Assembly (NCBI RefSeq): GCF_965200585.1
Contig: NZ_OZ241361.1
Reading direction: 5' to 3' (one strand)
DNA: 64,000 nucleotides
From: Bacterioplanoides sp965200585
GTDB taxonomy: Bacteria; Pseudomonadota; Gammaproteobacteria; Pseudomonadales; Oceanobacteraceae
The translations under genes were made by a program, and so were the position numbers. Positions 33,661 to 43,597 of this stretch are shown one piece after another (within the stretch, counting starts at the first letter, position 1; every line of letters starts with the position of its first letter). Below the pieces are notes generated by a model. That model was not told the DNA's origin and did not search any database. It saw only the letters and a list, made by a program, of their open reading frames with translations.

Positions 33661-34488
33661 TCAGCTGACAGACACTTCATCACCCACACAAATCATTTCA
33701 ACATCATAGTCGATGGCATTAACACCAAAAATCATTTTGCCATCGACTAAACAATCCTCCCTTAACACCGATAACACATCCGACTCCCGCTCCAGCGTTT
33801 GCAAATCACGGGTTGGAATCACACAACGCTCACACAACTTCACCAGCTTCAGACAACCCTGCGGCAGCTGTAATGTTTTCCAGCCTAACTCAGCAAAGGC
33901 TTTATTATGGTCAGACTCAGGCACTGCGGCTGTTTCAGAAACGACCACATTCGGGCGAAAACGCTCAACTGCCATCGGTCGACCTATTTTTTCACTGAAA
34001 TAATCCAGGCTCGCCTGATTCACCACCAACAAGGGATAAGCATCAGCAAAACCAACATAACGCCCGGCTTCGACACGCTTAAGACTGACTTGACGCTGAC
34101 TATCTGCCGGCAACATCACCAGACGACAACGCCGTCCTAAAAATTCAGATAACCATTCAGCCACATCGTCGCCACAATCCAGTGCTTCCAGCGTATCTTT
34201 CCAGACCGTGACGTCTAAGCGCTGAGATAATGACCGCAGCTCAACCTGACACTGCCCTGTCTCAGTGCTCAAATTAATTGCACGCATCTGGCCATCCTTA
34301 TCCCAGACAATCTCAGGAACAATATTCGCCATTTGAAGCAATTGACGCTGAGAAAGAAACTTACCCCGCTCATCCACCAGCATAAAACGACGATCCCCCC
34401 GGGGGCCAAACCGGTCAAACACCAGAGACGACACTGCAACCGGCGCACAGGATTTAATGGGGTAAATAAATAACTGAGAAATATGCAT
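33661..34488 (-). CDS. MOSC-domain protein, YcbX-like
   Basis: A 275-residue protein with an N-terminal MOSC beta-barrel domain (MHISQLFIYPIKSCAPVAV; GPRGDRRFMLVDERGKFLSQR) and a C-terminal MOSC domain whose LCERCVIPTRD carries the conserved cysteine that holds the molybdenum cofactor in related proteins. YcbX in E. coli reduces N-hydroxylated compounds with a Moco and a ferredoxin-like domain; that ferredoxin domain is absent here, as in other short members. The ATG at 34488 is preferred over the GTG one codon earlier. Confidence 0.87.
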   Translation of the reverse strand: MHISQLFIYPIKSCAPVAVSSLVFDRFGPRGDRRFMLVDERGKFLSQRQLLQMANIVPEIVWDKDGQMRAINLSTETGQCQVELRSLSQRLDVTVWKDTLEALDCGDDVAEWLSEFLGRRCRLVMLPADSQRQVSLKRVEAGRYVGFADAYPLLVVNQASLDYFSEKIGRPMAVERFRPNVVVSETAAVPESDHNKAFAELGWKTLQLPQGCLKLVKLCERCVIPTRDLQTLERESDVLSVLREDCLVDGKMIFGVNAIDYDVEMICVGDEVSVS

Positions 34489-34683
34489 CACGTACGCTCG
34501 CTATAACGTATATCGGACCAGGAATATGACAAACAATGTGAAACTCACAGCCATTTCCGGATTGAGTCAATATTATTCGATACACTTCGGAAAACCGATT
34601 AAAAACTGTTACTAAATTACTATAACTGCATAAAAACAGCCAAGTAACGACAAATAAAAAACCACAATCTCCGGAGCATAATC

Positions 34684-37600
34684 ATGAAAGAATACTTTGA
34701 ATATGGGCAGCATAAATGCCTGTATTTCTTCAATTTATTATTTCTATCCTTTTTATTGCAAGCTTGCGATGGTAGTAGCTCTAACTCTGACAATCATTCG
34801 GATGCAGATCCCATGATCGAAGTGAATGAGCCAGAACCAGAGCCTGAGCCTGAGCCATCAACAGCCTTAACCGCTCAGATTCTGGATGGCAATCTTTCAG
34901 GCGTTGCTTACCGCTCGATTGGTAATACGGCCGAGCAAACCGCTGAAGGTACAATTCAGGCAGACGATAATGGGGTGATTCCTGTTTTTGCGCCGGGTAC
35001 CACCGAGCTCTCTATTGGTGATGTGTTGTTAGCCAACCTGACCTTTAGCGAAGATTTCGCTGATCTGCCAACCATTGATTTATCGTCAACCGATGCCAGC
35101 GCCTCAGCAGCCAATGAAAATTCAGCTGTTATTATCACGTTGAATGATCTGGTGATGGATGCCGTTGACCCGGATGCCGCCGCAACCAACCTGGTGGCGT
35201 TATTATTTTTGTTGGATGACGACAGCAACCTCAACAATGGCATCAACATTACAAGCGATACAGCCGCAGCACTGGTTGATACCAATATTGCGGCCAATGG
35301 CGTTGATTTTGACCAGCCATTAAGCGACTTCTTAACCAGCAGCGCGATCACAGAATTACTGACGGCGGCCAATATCAGCGACGTTCCTGACGCAGACACG
35401 CTGGCAAGCATTGTGGAAACATCCGTCGCCACCGGTTTTGGCTCACAGTCTTTCTCATTAATCACCTCGCCCAACGGCGAGTTGCTGCTCGACAGCACCA
35501 GCCTGACCGTGACTGGCAAGGTTAATGACATCAGCGGTACCATCAGCAACGACGTACAACTGACACAAACAGCCGATGGCTCCGCCGTTACCATTATCTA
35601 TACCCTTGATGCTGAAGACATTGCTGATGATGGCAGTTGGTCAATCGAAGTCAGCAACCTGGTATCACTTAGCACCAATACTCTGAGCGCTGCATACACC
35701 GACAGCCAGGGTGACACTTTCACGGGGACCGGCAGTGTGAATGTTTTGCCAGTGCCAGCAGAGTTAAACAACCCCCTGTCCATCGCGCTCGACACCAGTA
35801 CCACACCACCACGGGCACTGCTGGTTGAATCGGCGTCTGACAGACAGATTATTGCAGTGGATTTAAGCAATGGCAGCCGCAGCATTTTAACTGATGGTGC
35901 CAACCCTGCCAGTGGCCCGGAGTTTAGTGCTCCTGAATCCATTACGTTAGACACCAGCACCACTCCACCCCGGGCATTGTTGATTGATACCGTGCTGGAT
36001 GCTGTTATTGCCATTGATCTGAGCAACGGCAACCGCACTGTATTATCCGATGCTGATGACACCACCAATCAAAACCTGATGGTGGGTAGCGGCCCTGGGC
36101 TTGATAACCCGCGCTCCATCACCTTCGACACCAGCAATCCGGCCAGCCCAAGAGCACTGATCGCGGATGGCGGTTTAAGCGCCCTTGTGGCCGTGGATCT
36201 GGCCACCGGAGACCGCAGCATTATCTCGGATGATAATGATGAAACCAATAACAATGCCGTTGTTGGCACTGGCCCGGGCATCAGCTTCCCATCCTCCATC
36301 ACAATCGACAATACAGATACCGATAACCCACGTGCTTTGATATCAGATGTAGGCCTGAATGCAATCATCGCCATCGACTTAACCAGCGGCAATCGCAGTG
36401 TCTTGTCTGACGCGGTGGATAGCACCAATCAGGATCTGATGGTGGGTTCCGGCATTGGCTTTGAACGTATCCAGTCGATCACTCTGGACAACAGCAGCCC
36501 GGCCAACCCAAGGGCCTTGGTCGCCGATTCAACCCTGGAAGCCGTCATTGCCGTTGACCTGAGTACTGGCAATCGCACTGTATTGTCTGACGAGGTTGAT
36601 AGCAGTAATAACGACGTTCAGATTGGTACGGGGATTGGGTTTGCAGGCCTGCAGTCCATCACGCTCGACACCAGTGATGCTGACAACCCAAGAGCACTGG
36701 CTTTGGATGGTGTATTGGGCGGCGTTGTTGCGGTTGATCTGAACAACGGCGATCGTACTCTGCTGGGGGTCAATGCCGGCGGCGGTGTTTTGTTTACAAC
36801 ACCGCAGTCCATTGCCTTAGACACCAGTAACCCGGCCAACCCCAGAGCTGTGGTAGTGGATTCCGTTGCTAATGCCATTTATGCCGTTGATCTGAACACG
36901 GGTGATCGCAGCGTGTTATCGGACGATGACTTAGATGGCTTTGGCATTAATTCAGGCGGCCTTTCAGTCGGCAACGGCCCGGCCTTTAACAACTTGAATT
37001 CCATTTTGCTGGATAACAGCGACCCGGATAACCCTCGGTTACTGGTGGTAGATTCCGGTTTACAGGCGGTTATTGCCGTGGATGTAGACAGCGGAGACCG
37101 AACCATCATCTCCGACGACGATGACACAAACAACAATAATGCTCAGGTCGGCACAGGCCCGGGCTTAGATTTTCCCACCTCCATCGCCCTCGACAGCAGT
37201 GACCCGGCCAATCCCAGATTATTTATTGCCGATGCAGACCTTGATGCCGTGGTCAGCGTTGATCTGAATACTGGTAACCGTACCGTACTCTCCGATGACG
37301 ATGATGAATCCAATGGCAATGCCGAAGTGGGCACCGGTGTTGGTTTCCGCTCACCACAATCCATCACGCTGGATGACCGTGACCCGGACAACCTGGCATT
37401 ACTGGTGGTCGATTCCAGCCTGGATGCCGTTATTGCCGTAGACGTCGCCACCGGCAATCGTACGGTACTCTCGGATGATGAAGACTCAAGCAATGGTAAT
37501 GCCGAAGTGGGCAGCGGTGCCGAGTTCAGCTCACCACAATCCATTATTCTGGATAACCGCGACCCGGACAATATTCGTGCACTGGTCACGGACACGAGCC

Positions 37601-37842
37601 TGCGCGCCATTATTGCGGTTGATTTAGACACGGGTGATCGTACGGTACTGTCGGATGATAACGATGCGTTCGATAACAACGCCATAGTTGGTAACGGACT
37701 GGGTTTTCTGATTCCAGCCTCTCTCACACTGGATACCAGTGCCATCACCCCAAGACTGCTTGTGATTGACCCGAACCTCGATGCGGTTTTTGCCGTTAAT
37801 CCAGAAACGGGAGATCGATTGATTCTGTCGGGGTCGCTTTAA
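34684..37842 (+). CDS. Large surface lipoprotein with twelve propeller-like repeats
   Basis: This 1052-residue protein has a signal peptide with lipobox LLQAC (Cys28) and a flexible EPEPEPEPEP linker (about residues 49-60). Residues about 60-355 form a Thr/Ser/Asp-rich N-terminal region. From about residue 360 to the end run twelve repeats of about 60 residues with the form SITLDxSxPxNPRALVxDxxLxAVIAVDLxTGxRTVLSDDxD (quoted in outline). Each looks like a four-strand blade of an NHL/SMP-type beta-propeller with acidic DDxDxxNxN calcium-like loops. The sixth and seventh repeats are irregular. Binding or adhesion at the cell surface is a guess; no catalytic motif is visible. The start has CGGAG upstream. 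Confidence 0.75.
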   Translation: MKEYFEYGQHKCLYFFNLLFLSFLLQACDGSSSNSDNHSDADPMIEVNEPEPEPEPEPSTALTAQILDGNLSGVAYRSIGNTAEQTAEGTIQADDNGVIPVFAPGTTELSIGDVLLANLTFSEDFADLPTIDLSSTDASASAANENSAVIITLNDLVMDAVDPDAAATNLVALLFLLDDDSNLNNGINITSDTAAALVDTNIAANGVDFDQPLSDFLTSSAITELLTAANISDVPDADTLASIVETSVATGFGSQSFSLITSPNGELLLDSTSLTVTGKVNDISGTISNDVQLTQTADGSAVTIIYTLDAEDIADDGSWSIEVSNLVSLSTNTLSAAYTDSQGDTFTGTGSVNVLPVPAELNNPLSIALDTSTTPPRALLVESASDRQIIAVDLSNGSRSILTDGANPASGPEFSAPESITLDTSTTPPRALLIDTVLDAVIAIDLSNGNRTVLSDADDTTNQNLMVGSGPGLDNPRSITFDTSNPASPRALIADGGLSALVAVDLATGDRSIISDDNDETNNNAVVGTGPGISFPSSITIDNTDTDNPRALISDVGLNAIIAIDLTSGNRSVLSDAVDSTNQDLMVGSGIGFERIQSITLDNSSPANPRALVADSTLEAVIAVDLSTGNRTVLSDEVDSSNNDVQIGTGIGFAGLQSITLDTSDADNPRALALDGVLGGVVAVDLNNGDRTLLGVNAGGGVLFTTPQSIALDTSNPANPRAVVVDSVANAIYAVDLNTGDRSVLSDDDLDGFGINSGGLSVGNGPAFNNLNSILLDNSDPDNPRLLVVDSGLQAVIAVDVDSGDRTIISDDDDTNNNNAQVGTGPGLDFPTSIALDSSDPANPRLFIADADLDAVVSVDLNTGNRTVLSDDDDESNGNAEVGTGVGFRSPQSITLDDRDPDNLALLVVDSSLDAVIAVDVATGNRTVLSDDEDSSNGNAEVGSGAEFSSPQSIILDNRDPDNIRALVTDTSLRAIIAVDLDTGDRTVLSDDNDAFDNNAIVGNGLGFLIPASLTLDTSAITPRLLVIDPNLDAVFAVNPETGDRLILSGSL

Positions 37843-37894
37843 CGATTGAAGCGATAGCGTGGGAGCTATAGCATAGCCAGACTAGGATATGATC

Positions 37895-37922
37895 AAAAAA
37901 CCCGCTCAATGAGCGGGTTTTT
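37895..37922. terminator. Bidirectional terminator between the repeat lipoprotein gene and cheV
   Basis: AAAAAACCCGCTC-AAT-GAGCGGGTTTTT: an 8-bp stem flanked by A and T runs. It serves both convergent genes. Confidence 0.88.
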
Positions 37923-37947
37923 AGTGGTTACAGGCTGATAACTAATA

Positions 37948-38895
37948 TCAAACCAGCGGCGGCATGCCCATTTTTTCACGCATCAGCCGCTGGGTTTCCC
38001 GAGCCATGGCTTCTGGTGCAAATTTCGACAGGAAGCCGTTACAACCCACTTTCTCCACCATCGCTTTATTAAAGTTACCCGACAACGAGGTATGTAAAAT
38101 AATAAAGGTGTCTTTTAATTCCGGATCACGACGGATTTCCGTGGTTAGCATATAACCATCCATCTCCGGCATTTCGGCATCGGTGATAATCATCACAAGC
38201 TCATCGTTGATGTTACGCCCTTCTTCTTTCCAGTGCGCTAACAGCTGATAGGCTTCCAGGCCATTATTCGCTTGCACAATATTGAGCCCCATTGGCTCCA
38301 ACACACTGCGCATTTGTTGCAGTGCCACTGCTGAGTCATCAACGATCAGAATATCCTTACCCTTAATGCGCTCCAGCAACTCCTGGTCATACACATCCGC
38401 CGATAACTGGGTGTTATAGGGTGCAATTTCAGCCAGCACTTTTTCCACGTCGATGATTTCAACAATGCGATCTTCAATGCGGGTAATGGCTGTCAGGTAA
38501 TGCTGGCGTCCGGCACCACCCGGTGGCGGCAGAATATCGCTCCAGTTCATATTAACGATACGATCCACACCACCCACCAGAAACGCCTGCACGGTCATAT
38601 TGTATTCCGTGACGATAATGGTGGCTTCTTCATCCGGGGTACGCAGTGGCCCCATCTGAATGGCGTTACGCAAATCCACCACCGGCACCGTCTGACCACG
38701 CAGGTGTGTAACACCACGCACCACCGGGTGACGATCCGGAATTTCGGTCAGGGGTGGCAAGCGCATCACTTCCTGAACTTTAAATACGTTGATTGCAAAT
38801 TGCTGGGTACCACCCAAATGGAACAGCAACAACTCCAGTCGATTCTGCCCAACCAGCTTGGTTCTGGCATCAACGGCACTGAGAACACCGCTCAT
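37948..38895 (-). CDS. cheV: Chemotaxis coupling protein CheV
   Basis: This 315-residue protein has a CheW-like domain (residues about 15-160; FKVQEVMRLPPLTEIPDRHP, RGVTHLRGQTVPVVDL) and a C-terminal receiver domain (about 182-305; ILIVDDSAVALQQMR, phospho-acceptor Asp in IITDAEMPEMDG, then HTSLSG and a late Lys). It couples receptors to the histidine kinase CheA, with adaptation controlled by phosphorylation. It is divergent from an EAL-HDOD protein and convergent with the repeat lipoprotein gene. Confidence 0.93.
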   Translation of the reverse strand: MSGVLSAVDARTKLVGQNRLELLLFHLGGTQQFAINVFKVQEVMRLPPLTEIPDRHPVVRGVTHLRGQTVPVVDLRNAIQMGPLRTPDEEATIIVTEYNMTVQAFLVGGVDRIVNMNWSDILPPPGGAGRQHYLTAITRIEDRIVEIIDVEKVLAEIAPYNTQLSADVYDQELLERIKGKDILIVDDSAVALQQMRSVLEPMGLNIVQANNGLEAYQLLAHWKEEGRNINDELVMIITDAEMPEMDGYMLTTEIRRDPELKDTFIILHTSLSGNFNKAMVEKVGCNGFLSKFAPEAMARETQRLMREKMGMPPLV

Positions 38896-38997
38896 ACAAC
38901 ACTCCGATCATTAATCTTTTACAAAGTGTAGACAAGCTCTGTGAAAACGCATCGAAATTCCGTCTACACTCAATAGATCGGCCACAGGAGCAAGCCT

Positions 38998-40254
38998 ATG
39001 CCAGAGACTGAGCTGCCATTACTCGCACGCCAACCTATCCTTGATCATAATTTGCAGATAGTGGGTTATGAATTGTTATGTCGCCCACTGCCCAGAGACG
39101 ACCAGGACTGGCAGGAAGAAAACGGCGACCTGGCAACCAGTGAGGTGGTGATCGGGGCATATCAGGAACTGGGCTTTGAAAAAGTGACGGGCGGCCTGCC
39201 AGCATTTATTAACTTCACTCAAAACTGGCTTTTTAACCCGCCAATGGTGTCTGCAAATATTCTGGTAGCCGAAATTCTTGAATATATTCATGCCGATGAA
39301 GAGACCATTCAGGCCATCGAAAAACTGCGGCGTCTGAAGTATCAGATAGCGCTGGATGATTTTATTGCCGAGCCACATCAGGTCGAACTGCTACCCTATG
39401 TTGATATCGTAAAAATTGATTTAATCCGCCTCGGAGAAGACATCAATCTCGTTCAGCTGATTCAGCAGTATCAACGTCCGGGGTTAACCTGGCTGGCGGA
39501 AAAGGTAGAAACACCGGAACAGTTTGAAGCCTGCCGTGACGCTGGCTGCACTTTATTTCAGGGCTACTTTTTTGCCAAACCCACTCCCCTGTATGGCAAG
39601 CGTATTCCGGATAATAAAATGACGGTATTGCAGTTGCTGACCACTCTGAGCAATCCGGAAGCCTCCATCCATGATGTTACCCGTTTACTTCAAAGTGAAC
39701 CTCAGCTCAGCTTCCGTCTGCTGCAATTAATTAACTCCGCCGCTATTGGGCTGGTTGCCGAAGTTACCTCTATTCCTCAGGCGATTACCCTGGCTGGGAT
39801 GAACCGCATCAAAACCTGGGCAAATGTTCTGGCACTCGGAAAGTTGAGTGACAAGCCGGGCGTTTTAAGAGAACAGGCTGTTATTCGCGGTTTTACCGCA
39901 CAATATCTGGCAGAAAACCTTCCCGCCACCGATAAACATACCGCGTTTACCCTCGGGTTATTTTCCGTACTGGATGCTTTTATGGATTTACCGATGAAGG
40001 AAGTTTGCGAGCGCTTAAAACTCCCGGAAGAATTATCACAAGCGCTGCTGAATCACACCGGCCACTACGGAGCCTTACTTCGACTGGTGATCAGCAACGA
40101 ACTGGCTGACTGGCAGAATCAGGTCTGGTCGTCTCAATTTATTACTGGTATCACGCCCGACATGCTGGCCAGAGCCAGCCAGCAGGCGATTATTGACAGT
40201 CGTGAACTGCTGGGGCCGCTCAACCCGGGACGGTTAAAGCAGACCCCAGGATAA
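38998..40254 (+). CDS. EAL-HDOD (YuxH-type) signalling protein
   Basis: A 418-residue protein. The N-terminal EAL-type domain (residues about 5-200) keeps the Glu in YELLCRPL, VAEILE, the DD of LDDFIAEPH, VKIDLIR, LAEKVE and QGYFF, which are metal or substrate positions in c-di-GMP phosphodiesterases. The loop after DDF lacks the usual G(T/S)GYS sequence, so catalytic competence is doubtful. The C-terminal HDOD domain (about 205-400; SIHDVTRLLQSEPQLSFRLLQLINS) lacks HD catalysis in all known members. It lies 102 bp from divergent cheV, suggesting a motility or c-di-GMP signalling role. Confidence 0.87.
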   Translation: MPETELPLLARQPILDHNLQIVGYELLCRPLPRDDQDWQEENGDLATSEVVIGAYQELGFEKVTGGLPAFINFTQNWLFNPPMVSANILVAEILEYIHADEETIQAIEKLRRLKYQIALDDFIAEPHQVELLPYVDIVKIDLIRLGEDINLVQLIQQYQRPGLTWLAEKVETPEQFEACRDAGCTLFQGYFFAKPTPLYGKRIPDNKMTVLQLLTTLSNPEASIHDVTRLLQSEPQLSFRLLQLINSAAIGLVAEVTSIPQAITLAGMNRIKTWANVLALGKLSDKPGVLREQAVIRGFTAQYLAENLPATDKHTAFTLGLFSVLDAFMDLPMKEVCERLKLPEELSQALLNHTGHYGALLRLVISNELADWQNQVWSSQFITGITPDMLARASQQAIIDSRELLGPLNPGRLKQTPG

Positions 40255-40304
40255 AAGGCACAAGAAAAAGGCACAAAAATAAAAGGCCCAGAGATAAGCG
40301 CCCT

Positions 40305-41864
40305 TTACTTTGGATAGCCGGTGATTTCGCGGATAGACTGATACAGCGGTTTCATCCGCTGATACATTTTCTGATACACCTCGCGATACAAACGATCATA
40401 CAAACGTACTGTCGGGAAGTGAGGTTCAAACACATCGCCTTTACGGGTCATCTGTTCAATCGCACTGCGGTAATCCGGGTAAATACCCAACCCTACCGCG
40501 CAGTTAATTGCAGCACCTAAACCGGATGCTTCATAGGTATGTGGCCGCTCGGCTGGCATACCAAAAATATCCGCCGTTAACTGCATCGCAGCATCACTTT
40601 GTGAACCACCACCAGACACCCGCAAACGGGTAATTGGCACCCGGCTGCGTTTTTCAATCTGCTCTTTGCCCTGACGTAGTTCATACGCCAGTCCTTCGAG
40701 AATGGCACGATAAATATGAGCGCGTTTATGCACATCACCAAAACCGATCAAGGCGCCCTTGCCTTCCGGCCCGGGTTGACGCACTCCGGGAGACCAATAC
40801 GGCTGCATCATTAAACCCATCGAACCGGCGGGCACCTGATTCAACAGTTCGTCAAACAGTTGCTCAGCTTCCAGCCCTAATTCCTTCGCTTTGCGCTGCT
40901 CATAATGGGCAAATTCTTCTTTAAACCAGCTGACCATCCAGAAGCCGCGATACACCATCATTTCGGTATTGTAATGACCCGGAATTGCCGCGGTATAAGG
41001 CGGAATAAACGGAATGGTTTCGATGTATTTGGGCGTGGTGGTATTGATGGTGGCTGTTGTGCCATAACTGAGACAACCAATATGAGGATCAGAGCCTCCG
41101 GCACCCAGCACTTCACAGGCTTTGTCTGAAGCGGCAGCAATCATTGGCAAACCAACCGGCAAACCCGTGGCTTCTGCAGCGTGTGGGGTAATATGCCCTA
41201 ATAATTCACCAGGCTTAACCAGCTCGGGCATCATATCCCGGGTGCAGGAAATAAATTTCCATTTTAAATCGGATTTTTTAGCCCAGTCCTGACGCTTATA
41301 GTCGTAAGGCAGATACCCCACAATGGAACCCGCCGAATCTTTTAATTCACCGGTTAACTGATAGGTTAAATAGGCGGATAAATTCACATAATGACGAGTA
41401 TTGGCCCACACATCCGGCTCATTTTGTGCCAGCCAGTTACAACGTGCTTTAGCACGCATTTCATTAATTAAATTGCTTAATCCCAGCGCTTTAATCAGCC
41501 AGCCCACTGGCCCTCGCAACGGTTCTTCGGGCTCGGCTTTACGCTGATCCATCCAAACAATTGCGCGGCGCAGCGGCTGCTTATTTTTATCCAGATTAAT
41601 CATGGTATAACGCTGGGTTGTCAGTGCCACACCACGCACCTGATCCGGGGTGATTTTGCCACTCGCCCATAAACCTTCAAAGGCTTTGGCCAGAGATTGC
41701 CAATAATATTCCGGTTGCTGTTCAGCCCAGCCCGGCTGATCGGAAATATAGGCTTCCAGGTTCACCTTGCTTTTTGCAATCTCATTACCCTGATCGTCAA
41801 ATGCCAACACCCGGACACTTTGTGTACCGTTATCAATCGACAACAAATATGGCTGATCTTTCAC
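40305..41864 (-). CDS. FGGY-family carbohydrate kinase
   Basis: A 519-residue ATP-dependent kinase. The N-terminal SIDNGTQSVRVLAFD is the phosphate-1 motif, FDDQGNE follows, and AASDKACEVLGAGG with RLRVSGGGSQSDAAMQLTADIFG is the FGGY C-terminal signature. Substrates of this family include glycerol, xylulose, gluconate and other polyols; this one is a distant member, longer than GlpK, and its substrate is unknown. It is the last gene of the operon beginning with the alkyl-DHAP-synthase-like flavoprotein, 58 bp after the GlpD-like gene. Confidence 0.87.
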   Translation of the reverse strand: MKDQPYLLSIDNGTQSVRVLAFDDQGNEIAKSKVNLEAYISDQPGWAEQQPEYYWQSLAKAFEGLWASGKITPDQVRGVALTTQRYTMINLDKNKQPLRRAIVWMDQRKAEPEEPLRGPVGWLIKALGLSNLINEMRAKARCNWLAQNEPDVWANTRHYVNLSAYLTYQLTGELKDSAGSIVGYLPYDYKRQDWAKKSDLKWKFISCTRDMMPELVKPGELLGHITPHAAEATGLPVGLPMIAAASDKACEVLGAGGSDPHIGCLSYGTTATINTTTPKYIETIPFIPPYTAAIPGHYNTEMMVYRGFWMVSWFKEEFAHYEQRKAKELGLEAEQLFDELLNQVPAGSMGLMMQPYWSPGVRQPGPEGKGALIGFGDVHKRAHIYRAILEGLAYELRQGKEQIEKRSRVPITRLRVSGGGSQSDAAMQLTADIFGMPAERPHTYEASGLGAAINCAVGLGIYPDYRSAIEQMTRKGDVFEPHFPTVRLYDRLYREVYQKMYQRMKPLYQSIREITGYPK

Positions 41865-41922
41865 AAGTGAATCCTGTTTTCGTTATTATTTATAAAGTGA
41901 GAATTAAGAGACACAAAGCGCA

Positions 41923-43518
41923 TCACTGCGGAATGCTGTAACAGGTGTTCCAGATGTTCTGATAGCGGGATTTTTCCTCGCTCCAGCGTTGTTCTGTCCA
42001 GCCCAGTTCATCAGCACAAATAGCGCGGATTTTATCTTCGTAAATTAAACCGCCCTGCTCCACCAACAACCCCAAACGTGTGCGGCGCAGCAATAAATCG
42101 TCCAGATGAACCACAGCTTCATTGGCCGCCGCCCAACGTAACTCAGCCCAAACTGCACGCGCTCCGGGAATCATCTCTAATTCACCACTACGGGCAAGCG
42201 TTAACAGCGCGTCTACGTCCATACCGAAATGACCAGTCAAACGCTTTTGTACATAATCCGGCAGTGCTTTCAGGCGCTGATGAGTGGATGTGTGTGGCGT
42301 AAAAATCTGGGCAGAAAATTCACCCTCGCTAAAATTACGAATATATTTTTTGGCGACATTTAATACATCCAGCGCAATCAGGCGGAAAGTGGTTAATTTA
42401 CCACCAGCAATGGATACCAACCCCTGATCATCCCAGATACTGTGATCGCGTTTTTCTTTCGACGGGTTCAGCGCCCCGGACGCCACTAGCGGGCGAACCC
42501 CGGCCCAGGAAGAAATAATATCGCTTTCTGTCAGACTGGCTTGCGGAAACTGAAATTGTGCCACTTCCAGTAAATAATCGAACTCTTCGCGAGTAATGGC
42601 CGCTTCTTTATTACCTAGCTGCGGATGATCCAGGTCGGTTGTACCAATAACGGTGCGCCCTTCCCACGGGAAAATAAAAACCGGCCGTTTATCACGCGGG
42701 TGCATAATGGTGTATGACTGAGAGACCGGTAAACGCCAGCCAGCCACGACTAAATGGCTACCACGCGCCGGACGGATTTTTTTCTCATCGGTGGTTTCAC
42801 TGCGTAATTCGTCGGCCCAGGCACCGGTTGCATTAATGACCACATCGGCGGATACGGAATAAGTTTTTCCGTTCAAGGTGTCTTCAATTTCAGCACCGGT
42901 AACCTGATCCCCATTTTTAATCAGTTTTTTTACACTGGTGTAATTAATAACGTCAGCGCCGTCTTTTTGCGCCTCACGCAAAACACGAATCACCAGACGA
43001 GAGTCATCGGTAACCGCATCGGCGTACTGGGTACCGCCTAACAGGTTGTCGTCATTAATACTCGGACTGATAAAATGTAATTGGTCTGGCGTATGGAACT
43101 GACGATAACGACGACCGGCAAAAAAATCATAAATCCGCAGCAAAGCATTAAAAACAAATGGTCCGGGAAAACCGCCTTTATAATGCGCCATCAGATACGC
43201 CATCTGATCAACCAGACCAGGCGCTTCCTGCATCAGCCGCTCACGTTCCTGTACCGAATGCATGGTGGTTTTAACATCGCCGGCGGCTATATAACGCAAA
43301 CCACCGTGTACCATTTTGGAAGAACGACTGGAGGTTCCCCAGGCGAAATCCTGGCGCTCCAGCAGCAGGGTTTTTAAACCACGACGGGCTGCTTCACGCG
43401 CAATGCCCGCGCCGGTGATTCCGCCTCCGGCAATAATCACATCCCAGTGCTCATTGGCATCATTCAAGCGATTAAATAAACGATCCCGATGATCGGCTTG
43501 CCACGTTTGTTGCGCCAT
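41923..43518 (-). CDS. FAD-dependent glycerol-3-phosphate dehydrogenase, GlpD family
   Basis: A 531-residue flavoenzyme. FAD binding is at IIAGGGITGAGIAREAARRG (residues 28-47), and the family hallmark WGTSSRSSKMVHGGLRYI follows. GRTVIGTTDLDH is also typical of GlpD. The C-terminal domain is the usual helical extension. It oxidises sn-glycerol-3-phosphate to DHAP, passing electrons to quinone at the membrane. No glpF, glpK or glpR is nearby; it is paired with an alkyl-DHAP synthase-like oxidase and an FGGY kinase, so this may be a dedicated paralogue rather than the main GlpD. Confidence 0.9.
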   Translation of the reverse strand: MAQQTWQADHRDRLFNRLNDANEHWDVIIAGGGITGAGIAREAARRGLKTLLLERQDFAWGTSSRSSKMVHGGLRYIAAGDVKTTMHSVQERERLMQEAPGLVDQMAYLMAHYKGGFPGPFVFNALLRIYDFFAGRRYRQFHTPDQLHFISPSINDDNLLGGTQYADAVTDDSRLVIRVLREAQKDGADVINYTSVKKLIKNGDQVTGAEIEDTLNGKTYSVSADVVINATGAWADELRSETTDEKKIRPARGSHLVVAGWRLPVSQSYTIMHPRDKRPVFIFPWEGRTVIGTTDLDHPQLGNKEAAITREEFDYLLEVAQFQFPQASLTESDIISSWAGVRPLVASGALNPSKEKRDHSIWDDQGLVSIAGGKLTTFRLIALDVLNVAKKYIRNFSEGEFSAQIFTPHTSTHQRLKALPDYVQKRLTGHFGMDVDALLTLARSGELEMIPGARAVWAELRWAAANEAVVHLDDLLLRRTRLGLLVEQGGLIYEDKIRAICADELGWTEQRWSEEKSRYQNIWNTCYSIPQ

Positions 43519-43567
43519 GCTGAAACTTCCTGAATGAATCCTGATTTGATCTGATCGTTAAAGAAGA

Positions 43568-43597
43568 CCCGGTACTGATGTTGCCATCAGTACCGGG
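43568..43597 (-). terminator. Perfect 13-bp hairpin between the oxidase and GlpD-like genes
   Basis: CCCGGTACTGATG-GCAA-CATCAGTACCGGG is exact in both arms and is followed on the minus strand by TCTTCTTT. It lies 124 bp past the oxidase stop and could terminate or attenuate the operon before the GlpD-like gene. Confidence 0.65.

Noticed and set aside
34956..37748. Long open frames on the minus strand within the repeat lipoprotein gene
   Set aside because: They are antisense shadows produced by the repeated, biased codons of the plus-strand gene; their translations are Ser/Leu-rich and lack domains or ribosome sites.
35760..37830. Regularly spaced DNA repeats that could suggest a CRISPR array
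   Set aside because: The units are about 180 bp, diverged and in frame with a coding sequence. They encode protein repeats, not identical 25-40-bp repeats with spacers.
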